Assembly: GCF_050436995.1 (NCBI RefSeq)
Contig: NC_134770.1
Span: 3,544,501-3,608,500 of the forward strand
Length of the DNA: 64,000 nucleotides
Reading direction: 5' to 3'
Source: Anticarsia gemmatalis
Taxonomy: Eukaryota; Arthropoda; Insecta; Lepidoptera; Erebidae
The stretch's first letter is position 1, and every line of letters begins with the position of its first letter. Shown piece after piece: positions 1-10,600 of this stretch. Made by a program: the position numbers and the translations under genes. Below the pieces are notes generated by a model. The model was not told where the DNA came from. It ran no database searches and saw only the letters and a program-made list of their open reading frames with translations.

Positions 1-113
1 AGTGCTATTGAGATACAGTCACAGTAAATATATTTTATATTTCACTTTCATTTCATGAAACTATGAGATACCCTTGACACAATAAGGCAAAAAATACCAA
101 TAGCTTTGAGGCT

Positions 114-146
114 TTAAGATTTAAAATAATAAATTAAGTATCCAGT
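114..146 (-). CDS. possible terminal exon of the F-box gene
   Basis: On the minus strand a pyrimidine-rich acceptor (TTTTGTTGTATAG) precedes 146. Reading in phase 0 gives ten codons (TGYLIYYFKS) and a TAA at 116-114. This joins in frame to the donor at 251, giving a protein of about 388 residues. The exon is tiny and has no recognisable motif, so the true next exon could instead lie beyond the left edge. Confidence 0.25.
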   Translation of the reverse strand, partial: TGYLIYYFKS

Positions 147-251
147 CTATACAACAAAAGCAAAAGGAACTCAGTCAGTTACACTTTCAGAATAACAGAG
201 GTCATAGGAAGGTTAACTACAAAGACACAAAAAACAATTGTATTTACTTAC

Positions 252-1385
252 ATGTGGAAAGAAATCAATCTCCAATACGAAAATTTCAAAAAATGTTGAT
301 ACTATTATTACTGGGCCCGTCTTCCTTTCGCACACATCCAACTGCACCGCATATTTACTGTCGGGTAACTGAGCGAGCTTCTCAAATATCGGTTTAGACT
401 TATACTGCTGACTCGCTAGTCGGTACAGCAAGATCTCCCCAGTTCTAGTTCCTAGTAGTGTAAAGTCCCCATAAAAAAACAGTGCAGTGACATGCGGAAA
501 GTCTAAATACAAATGTTTGCCCACCTCAGTCTCAATTTGAAATATATTTCTCGAAAAACAAACATAATTTTTATGGCTTATTGCACGAATATGTTTGATT
601 TGTTTCATCCATTCTGGTGGACAGTCTACTGTCCTTTCGCTGACAGAATTATTTTCTGTATTCAAAGTGATAATTTTACCATTAACTGTAAATAAGCTCA
701 GCATTTTAGAATTGTATTGGATTTCTCTTATATCATAGTCACAGCACAATAAACGTTTTGATGCAATATTTCGCTTTGATAGATCAATTTGGAAAACATC
801 CCTGTTTTGGTAGAAATACAATTGGAGCTCATCTAGGACAAAATCCTGTCCTTCAAAGAATCCTTGGGTCATATGAGGCTCCCAGTCAACATTTCGCTGA
901 ATTAGTATACCGCGTTCAAGAAGCAATACAGTCGCATGGCGATTATTTGATATTTTCAAGCATTGTTTTTCAGGAACTACAACTGGCAGGTACTTTAGGC
1001 TGCTGAGGTCATACAATACTATACCTCTAGTGTCTCTTAAAGGCAGGATCCCGTAGTTAATCTCTAAAGCGTGGAAAGTATCATGGGAAGCAAATTTGTA
1101 GAAGTCACGGCATTCTCGCACTCGTTCTTGAAGATGAACCATTCGTGACCATTGCGTCATGTTTTTATAAATGTAGTACCATAAATCGCTACTCCCGCAC
1201 TTTCTGCCGGCGACGGACGATGGGCCCGAGTATTCCCGCCAGCATGCCTTCTCCCATATACTCGAGGTACCATCGATAACTTCCTTCCATTGCTTGCACA
1301 CTCTTCGACATTTACCAACGTTACAGCCATCTAATTTTCCTAAGATTTCAATGAATACCTCCAGCGGTAGATCGTTAATATTCAT
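252..1385 (-). CDS. F-box protein, large first coding exon
   Basis: An open frame of 378 codons starts at the ATG at 1385. Its first 45 residues match the F-box pattern (LPLEVFIEILGKL, then CRRVCKQWKEVI), the Skp1-binding motif of SCF ubiquitin ligase adaptors. The remaining ~330 residues are rich in beta-strand-like segments and could form a WD40-like or other propeller substrate-binding domain. That is inference, because no repeat is clear enough to count. A strong donor (CAT followed by GTAAGT) lies at 251-250 in phase 0. The exon therefore probably ends at 252, rather than reading on to the stop at 213, which would add only 12 low-complexity residues. Lepidopteran genomes carry several F-box paralogues and I cannot say which this is. 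The start is supported by the F-box beginning within five residues of it. Confidence 0.8.
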
Positions 1386-2211
1386 CTTGGGTAATATTTA
1401 TCCGATTTCATTCAATTTTGATTGTGTTTATGCAACGTTTGTCTCACTATACACTATTTTTTATTACGAAGAACTGAAAAGTTACAAACGCTTCAATGAT
1501 TAATCTTAAAACAAAAAAGTTGTTTAGTTTTACATTGGTTTGCAATCAAACTTACCAATATTATCCAATAAAAGATCCTAATATGTTATAGAAATCAATA
1601 ATAAACTGTTGAACTCGTGATTTCGGCATTTTGTTTGTAAATATTGTCTCTGACTGTCATAGACTATAGATAATCAACTGTCGCTTGTAAAAACCATAGA
1701 CAATAATTAATTGTTTGAAGTTTCGTTCGAAAGTCATAAGCATTAAAATTATTTATAATGTGATTTTCCACAGCTCAAGTAAATGTCTTTGTTTCTATTC
1801 ATATTAAAATTAGTTTTCATCTGCAATTTTTGTTCAGTTTTTATCCTGATTTAAATATACACACACGAAATTTGGTTGTCTTGACGTTCCATCCAGGTTG
1901 CTCTGCCTGATGTATTCGTAATTTACCTATAATTTTGTAACTGTTATAAAAGAAGGAAATAATAAAACAATCAACTAAAAAAACTGTATTTTATTGAATG
2001 CTTACACCATACCATTTTATACACCAAATTACATTCAGAATATTGCACTAGTTGCGTAAGGAAATACACCATCATTCTTCGAAATTCCAACAGTTTTTGA
2101 AGGACTAAAGTATTTGAGATCAAATCTACATGATATGTTTTCTAATTAGAAAAATTACATCCGGTCTGAAAAGACAGTACTCTACGGACTACAAGGGTTA
2201 GTCTACACATA

Positions 2212-2323
2212 AGACTGATTTTATTGTAACGCTTACGAATCGCTTATAAGCTTTTATGAAAAATAAATATTCGCTCGCGGCGCTCATATTAAGCGTTAGT
2301 ATTTAGCCTATAAAATCAGCCTT
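2212..2323. mobile_element. small TIR element (MITE-like), family 1
   Basis: The ends are inverted repeats: AGACTGATTTTAT on the left and the reverse complement of AGGCTGATTTTAT on the right. The motif AACGCTTA lies just inside both ends. There is no coding capacity. Similar ends and inner motifs occur at 4349-4671, 5502-5627 and 14148-14285, so this is a dispersed non-autonomous family. Confidence 0.5.
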
Positions 2324-4348
2324 CAAGATTATTTTACATAAGTTAGGTACAATTCTGAATTCGGTAGAATAATATCGTTACTACTTTTTATTACAATTAC
2401 AGGATTCCAAAATTAATATTTATTTAGAAATATTATCTATATTTTTACAAATTCTGTGACGAGAGTAATTTATTGTGATGTTTATTTCTAATGTCAGTGT
2501 TTTTATGCATTTTATATTTTTAGTCTTTACATTAACTGAGAATATCTAAACTTTAATAATAAGAATCTTTAGTAAAACCTACTATGGATAAATGCTTAAC
2601 AATTTTCTGTTAATAAGGAACAAAGGGAATAGTTTAAAATTTCAGTTTCACAACCCAAATGTAATATAATCGATGTACAAAAACGTAATCGTTGTCAAAT
2701 ATAACCAATCGTAAAAATATTTCTTAAATGCAATAAATGGTGTAAATTAATAATTAATAATCATTTTAATTATTCGTCATAATAATCGGTAATTCATATT
2801 AAAATTCAAATATAATTAAAATTTAAGTACAAAAATTATAAAGATGTAAAAAATGTGAGTTTCTTTTATATCAATAATAATATTTATAATCGAAGTCAAT
2901 TTAGCTGTTACTTTGTAAATGAAATTAAATTGGAAGAAATTGATTATGTATTGTAAAACCAACACGGTGACTAGTCGCTTAAAACCATAATTCTGTACAA
3001 ATGTCTATTTCTTTGTCCTTCCACGCCAAAACAGCAAAACCATTTTGTTATAGATTATTATACCAGGTTATTATAACATTAACTTTTTTAACCAAAGCCA
3101 GTTGCTTTAGCTATTAATTGTAATATGTTTAAATAAAATCTATGGTCAATTAATTAAGTTCAGTTCCACTCATTTATACCTATAATTATTTCTTTTACAA
3201 TGTAACAGCAACCATTTTTACATTTATTCAATCTTCATATATAAACAACATAATATTTATCGAAAAAATATCAACAACGCCTATTGCCAGTGTCAATAAC
3301 ACTATCTGCAGTGATCGATAAGTATACTCAAGTTCACAGGTAAGATATCTATGGTATCAATCTAACAGCAGTAGCTTAAAACAAGTCACAGTATTGAACT
3401 TTTGTTACTAGCGATAGAGTATTGAAACTGGCCACTTTAAAATTATTGCGATGGTTTATCTTGCTTAGCAAGCAATTTGTGATGTTGGTACGACTTTCAG
3501 TCATTATGTTGGTAACTAATAGCACTTAAAAATAATACTAAAATCTACACTGTTTCCCAAATTAAATAAATAGTTGAATAATCCTGAAATTTAATAATGC
3601 AATAGGAATGGTTCCACATTACAACTTGATAGAAATATCTATGAAATTAGTTTCAGACACAATGTTATTTCATTAATAACAATCGAGACTAGTTAATGAA
3701 TGATTTAAAAACATATTAAGTTATAATAATATATATTGTGGTATATTAGCACTAATCATTATAGTAGGTACTATCACCTAGCGTTTTGCTTTTTCATCCT
3801 GGGTGTCCGAGCCCAAAAGTGATTGGTTGTGATCAACTCAATTTATTTCATTTATAATAGTTTTGATTATTAAATGACCACCACTATTTTAAATGGAACA
3901 AATTGCCAGTAAAAGGCAATAGTAATTTAATTCATAAACATTGGACTATACGAGCTGAGAAGTCAAAATACTTAGCTTATTTTCATAGATGGTTCATACA
4001 AGTTGTACAGTACGTGGCTTATAAAAAATGCCAATTCACACAATTATACATTACGTATTCAATAGGCAAAATATCCCTAAAGGAATAATAAATTAAAAAC
4101 CCAAATGCAAACGCAAGTTACAGAACCATAATTAATAAAATGACAACATTTTTGTTAAAATTTGTAAAGTATGCAAATGTTTGAGAAAATAATTATTTTT
4201 GTATCTGTTGCCAAGAAATTAACTATGATTCCGAATTAGAAAACTACTTACAAAAAAAACTTAGGTCTAAAATTTATAAAAAGTCGAATAGCGAATTTGC
4301 TAGGAATGATTAGCAAAATATCGAACACAATCATAAAATAATTGTTAT

Positions 4349-4671
4349 AGGCTGGTTTTAAAGGTACACTTAATAACCGCGCAAGTAAGCGCTTAAGGGC
4401 TGCAAAGAAACTGACGCTACTGAAAAATGCACCTACGAATTCGAATCTTGTAAATGTATAAAAAGACTGAGTTGATTAGGTCTTTAGAAATCTTTACTCT
4501 CACTACTCCATTTTGTATTTTCTTTTTTTATTATTCATTTAATAGGATGGCCAATGGCAATCGACCAAGGGGGCTGGAAATCCAAGGGAGAAGCGCTTGC
4601 GCAGTAGTGGGACACAAAAATAGGTTTTAAAATATCGCGTGGTTGTAAGCACAACAGTAAAATCAGCCTAC
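4349..4671. mobile_element. TIR element of family 1, with repeat inserted
   Basis: The left end TAGGCTGGTTTTA and the right end, inverse of TAGGCTGATTTTA, form a 13-bp terminal inverted repeat with one mismatch. Inside are AACCGCGCAAGTAAGCGCTTAAG, typical of the family, and a fragment of the 'cagtagtgggac' dispersed repeat at 4534-4614. The interior repeat could be a later insertion. Pairing of these two ends is inference. Confidence 0.4.
4534..4614 (+). repeat. dispersed 'cagcagtgggac' repeat fragment
   Basis: The tail (gaaatccaagggagaagcg, then cgcagtagtgggac) matches the motif GCCCAGCAGTGGGAC shared with the copies near 14660, 19680, 26748, 57716 and 62205. This motif ends a repeat family widespread in Lepidoptera. 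Whether it is the 3' end of a non-LTR retrotransposon or a SINE cannot be decided here. Confidence 0.5.
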
Positions 4672-5501
4672 AGTAAATTTCACTAGGTTTGCTTAAAAAC
4701 TAATCAAATAGTCTTAACGAGGTCAAAATTACAAGTTAGGTATAGAAATAGTTACATTTTGTACTTGTTATTAACAAATATCAAAAATTGATTCATTTAC
4801 AGACCTTACATATTTTGATCTTTCTGAATAAAAAATGTTTTAATAATAATCAAAAATTGAGATGACATAAATGCAATTAAATAAAAAATTGATCGAGACA
4901 TTGATTCATTTAGTTTTTCGAGAATAAAAGCAAAAAAGGATAAAATAATAAAATAGATTTGAATTTGATATTAATATTACAATAAGACAATTTCTTTATT
5001 ATACCATTTTTTGCTTTTAAATTACCGTCGAGGTATTTAAAACTTATAATAAGTTTAATCATATACATTGATACCTAATTTAATTAAATAGCAACACCAA
5101 TAAATATCAAGAATTATTAGCTATAATTCAGAATTATTAGATACATTCAGAATTTAAAGTCCAACCTATTAGAAATAATCATTTATACACATCAATTTAA
5201 TTCATTAAAAGGAAATATATTTTTTACTCGTGAAAAGATACTATTGACACAAAATATGATTTTCCATTAAACAGACATGTCAAACTACTTACATTTGATT
5301 CACAAAAGAGTTACTTATTCTAAAACGAATAAAGTCTAATTTCGCTTATCTGTTATTCTTGAGCATATTTGATACGACTAGCATTGTGAAGCTACCTATA
5401 ATATATAATGTTGCCGGAATTGATGCCAGAAGTCTGAATCTTTCCTCTGTAAAAGAAAACATAAGCAATATTATTTACTAGCTCAAAAAGCTTAAGCTAT
5501 A

Positions 5502-5627
5502 AACTGGTATTATTTCGCTTAGAAACCGCGCGGATGCTAAGCGCAGCACTATATTCAACAAGACCTAGAAAAAGCATTTAGATTTCGCTTACCAATCGCG
5601 CATTTTATAAGCGAAAAAAAAATCAAC
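5502..5627. mobile_element. small TIR element, family 1
   Basis: The left end AACTGGTATTATTTCGCTTA and the right end, inverse of AGTTGATTTTTTTTTCGCTTA, are imperfect inverted repeats. Inner motifs ACCGCGCGG and CCAATCGCGC mirror one another. The unit resembles the copy at 14148-14285. Confidence 0.45.
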
Positions 5628-7621
5628 TACAAAAATATCTGTGGAAGTTTGTGAAATCAAACTTTAAAAGTTTGTAATACCACAGCATATAAAAAATGAC
5701 TAACTCTACAATTGGCAAATAATAAGCAAAATTGTACTTATCGTTTGAATTCACAAATTTTCACGGAGAAGTCCATCCAATGTTCACTTTAAATAATAAT
5801 GAAAACCAGAAACCTTAGTGTATTAATATATCCGCTTAGTGTAAATGTGTATGTATAAATGAATGATGGTTTTGTAAAATATATGTGCGTTCGTGTATCA
5901 ATGGTTTCCTCCCAACCCATGCTTTGTGAACTTAAAACTAAGTCGCTTATCACTAAAATAATAGCTTACAGTAAGAAGAAATTGAGTTTCGAATCTTATT
6001 CTAAATTTAAGTGTGAAAGAGGGCACATATGAAACTATTGTTTAAGTGATTATAACAACATGTTATCAATGCATTGTAGGCACACTCGTTAAGTCGCTGG
6101 CTAGTATTGTTCATACCAAAGGGAATAGAAAAGAAAACCTATTGGGTAACTTCAAATTTAGTAACATTTTGGTCTAAATATCTACCCAATAAAGTAGAGC
6201 TCTTACTATGTTGAGAAAGATATTTAGCCAAAACTAAGACTTGTAGAGAACATCGATCATCATCACGATAAGGGACTCACGCGTTTAAGATTCGAACGGT
6301 ACTAAACATTATTGTATATACTTAAATAATACAATCGTCACTTAATAATATTTATCATTTATTTCATATAATAATGCGAATAAATACCTAATAATTAATT
6401 TATAAACGTTTTATGACATACGTCGTAAAATAATACATGGTTTATTTCTTTACAAGATTGTATAACAATAATCTTATGTAATAAACTGCATTATCCGAGC
6501 CATAACCTTTTATCAACGTCTTATCTAGGTAATAGACAGATTTATCTCATTTATTGGGGTATATAAGGACCATATTTCGTGTGTAGACTTCAGTATTCAA
6601 TTTAGTATAAACTAAATCGGACGTCTTAGATTTTTATTTAAATATTTTTTTATCGCATGCATTGACATTTTTGGGGTTGCCATAAAAAATAAAAAGTGCT
6701 CATGCTGCCACAGCAAAAAAATCTTTTAAAAGTTTCATGCAGAAAAACATCATGCAAGGAGTAACCAAAAAAATTAAAGACCCAAAAGGATAAATAAATA
6801 ATTTTATTCAATATTCAAGATATTAGCAGTCTTATTTTAATGTTAGTAAAACAATTACATTTGATAACGACACTTTACTAACTAGCGAGGGTTAAGACAG
6901 ATTCTAGAACATTCTACTCAAGTGTAGCGCAAATTAACGACCAAGGGTCTAAAATAATTAAATACTGTTTAAAAACTGTCTAAAATACTATCAAAACACA
7001 GTCAAAAATGATTATTTTTTAATAATAATGACTATTTTGCAACTCAAAATAGCATTTTTGGATCGTTTTTTGGGAATGAATGACCCATTTCATGATAATG
7101 TGCGCTTTGTACACTCAATTTGAGACATCATAATACTAAATGTCTTTTAATACCTTTTTAAATTAAACATACATTAAAATTTGGCTCCAACGAGTATCGA
7201 ATCGTATTCATAAAAAACAGAATACACAATAAACAACTACATATCACCCGGTACTGATTAAGTACATCAAATAAGCCTAAAAACTTCAGACAATTCGAAA
7301 TCATAAATATCACATTTCAATAACAATTTTATGAACAAACAACGACATTTAGTTAACAAATTACGTACTAATTTGAATTAATTCGAAATACATTCGGGGT
7401 TTTTGTTTGCCTAGTTTGATTTCGCGATGATTTTTCATACTTTTGTATAGACTTTTTGCTATAATACTACTATGTTGTCCACTACTTCTTGTCGTTACTA
7501 TGGCCTATTGGCGAAGTAGCGTAATACAAGTTCTTAGAAAGCCTTTCAGGAACATTATTTCGATAGTATTCGAGGCTAAGCCTACATAAGAGAGTACAAC
7601 TAACCAATAACCTAAAGAAAT

Positions 7622-10600
7622 TCACGTCGTAGGAGTGTTTGAAATTTTATTGTAAATCGTTTTAAAGAGACCGGGCAGTTTGTCGAAATTGATTTTCTTA
7701 CTTAAAGACGCTGCTCCGTAACTAAGAGAGCTTAGAAAGGGTTCAGTGACCTTAACAGGTTCTACCATAATGGGGTTGTCATCGCAATCGAAAATAATCT
7801 CCGGATCGTTTTCAATAATTTCCTCAATAGACTCCCAGTTAGTCTGCAACTTTTTCTCAGTAGGGCAACACTCGCACATGCCGTAGTCGCACTCTTTCTT
7901 ACTCATGAAGTATTCGATATCATCGAGTATCGTGTGCTCTGTCTTACGCGTCTTAACGGGGACAAATATGGAGAATTTACGCGCAGAATACTGAAATAAC
8001 TCTTCGACGTAAGAATTGACTCCTTCGTCTATATTTTTGTCTACTTTTAAGTCTAGAATATGGTTTTCTAGTAGGGAATTCTTCCTACTGTCCGGTGGGG
8101 AATGAGTGTCGATACTCTGTTGTGTTACCATGCTATTCTTTCGTTTGGCCTGACCTGTCATGGTGATTGATTTTTTAGACGTCGCCCATCCTAGTGAACG
8201 TTGGACTGCCATCTTCCATTTTGTGTATCTTGCGTCGCGATCTGTAAGAGAAAATAATTGTAAGAAAACATGTTTTTACAATGAGTTTCTTTTTTAAATA
8301 CCAACAAAATGGAGGTCATAAAGAAGGCTTCATTAAACTAGTAAGAGACCTATTTGATCTATTAGGTCGCTAACTTCGAAAATGAAATGACAGAACAAGG
8401 ACATAAATTATTGAATAATTTATTTTAACACAATACTACAGTGCTAACATCGGTGTTGTCTGATATAAAAAATGGTCATGTTATTTTTCTATAAACAACA
8501 CTTTCAAAGAACAATTCTCAAGGTCTTTATGTGTTTCTAACGTGGTTAATTCCCTCGGGTGTTTCTTGGTATTTCTTGCGACATGATTAGTGGACTAGAG
8601 TGACGTCACTCACCATAGTTTCAACTAGAACGTAATAAAGGTTGTCACAAAGTATAGTACTCACCATCATCAGTGGTGGTAGGCAGGAAGGTGTCGTTCA
8701 TGGTGTTGTGAGTGCGGAAGGAGTCGAGCGGCCACACGCCGGCCGCGCCGCCCGCCACCACGCCCACGCCCAGCGCAGACATGTCCCACGACTGGGCACG
8801 CACTACATACGAAAGGCATGTTAAACCTTATAATTAAAACAGAAGAATGAAAAAGCTTTTTTTGTCAGAAATGATGTCTCAAAAAGTTCCGTTTAAGTAT
8901 TTAAAATGTCAAATAGAGTGCCACAGATATGATTGAACTCGTACACCTCATGAAACCAAGTAAATATCTTAATTAAGTAGTTTTCTATTAACAATAAAAC
9001 CGACCAAAAGCAACAAATTGGTATTGCCAATTACAAGAATTCACGTATTCTTATACATATTTTTCGGTTTATAAAAAAAACTGTTTAAAATCGCAAATAA
9101 AATGGGTCCCACCATTAACAAAAATGGCTGGCTAGCGGCTATTATTGTCAAATACAAAAGCCCAACAGGACATTGCCCAACCCGCAAATTGAACCCGAAA
9201 CTTCATGATTAGCAGTCACCTACCTCATAGGCAGTCAAAATATTATTTAACAATATCAAAATTGAATACTTACACACAGGTATACCAATCAGATCAGCTT
9301 GCAACTGCATCAGTAAATCATTGGATGTCATCTTGCCGTCTACGTGCAACTTCGCTAATGGCATGCCACAGTCTTTGTTCATGGCTTCCAGAATGTCCCT
9401 GTGAATAATAGACCATTAAATATATGCTTATTATACTGGTATTATACTATTCAATATTTCTGGAGAGTATAATAAGCATATATTTAATGACTGAGAATAT
9501 ACTACTAATGAAAGAGGAATGCAAGGATTTGATTTCGAACAGATCATAAAAATATGGCGATTGATCCCAAATGATGAAAGTTATATACTCAAATGCTGTC
9601 CATTCAAGGCCAGGAACATAATTGTTGTATCAAAAAACATAAAATACTAACCTAGTCTGAAAACATACAGCTTCCAAAGCAGCCCTTATGATGTGGTTCT
9701 TAGTTGTAAATGCTGTCAAACCGCAAATTATTCTGTGAAAAAGAAAATCTTTGTGAGTGACAGCAAGTTTCACCCATGTATCATCAAAGTATCTATGTGA
9801 AATTAAAGTTAAAAAATCTTTCAATAAGTATCACTAGAAATAAAATCGTTTGAGGTGCAGTGCAAATACCCAGAAATCGTTATTATATCCCAGAAATACT
9901 ATACAAATTAAAATAGTATTAACTTTACTACTAAACGACGTTATCCATAAAGTGGAGTACAAGAACCAGTTTAAAAATTCTGCTTGCGGCTACTGCCAGT
10001 GTAAGCTGCGCCGAAACGACAAGCAATCCAAGGTAAAATGTAAGTTCGTGTTATGAAATTCCTGTTTAAGCTATACCAACCGGTGGTCCGCGGAAGTCAA
10101 AATATGATCCGCGAAACATATTAAAATTTAAAATTTTTAGTATGCACTTTATTTTTAATATACTTACATAGTGGTCCCTGCTAACAAGAATGATATAAAA
10201 GTGGTCCCGGACTAAGAAAAGGTTGGGAACCCCTGATCTATACTAATATTCTAAAGCTGAAGAGTTTGTTTGTTCGTTTGTTTGTTTAAACGCGATAATC
10301 TCAGGAACTACTGGTTCGAACTCAGTTCGAAAATTTTGTGTTGATTAATCGAGAAAGGTTTTAGGCTACATAACCTCGTGCTACGACCAATAGTATTAGA
10401 TAAGCATATTATAATAATATATAAACTTACCCTCTAGCATCCTTCCTCCAATAAGGCGCGTACAGTCCACTGAACGCGGGCACAAAGTACACGTCACCAG
10501 TAGAGAACACTTGCCCAGCAATATGTTCGGTATCTTGTGCCACGTCCTTGATGAGGCTTAAGTTGTCGCGGAGGAACTTCATAGCTCCACCTGCGACTGC

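Larger units (their letters stand above)
1386..7621. other. intergenic region, AT-rich
   Basis: There is no convincing coding sequence on either strand; the longest open frames are about 60 codons and show no motif or codon structure. The proximal part (about 1386-1750) must hold the F-box promoter. The distal part (about 6600-7621) probably holds the 3' untranslated region of the glycerol kinase gene, with AATAAA-type signals on the minus strand. Three small inverted-repeat elements (2212, 4349, 5502) and a repeat fragment at 4534-4614 are listed separately. Nothing else stands out. Confidence 0.6.

Noticed and set aside
8642..8824. plus-strand GC-rich open frame
   Set aside because: Antisense shadow of glycerol kinase exon 12.
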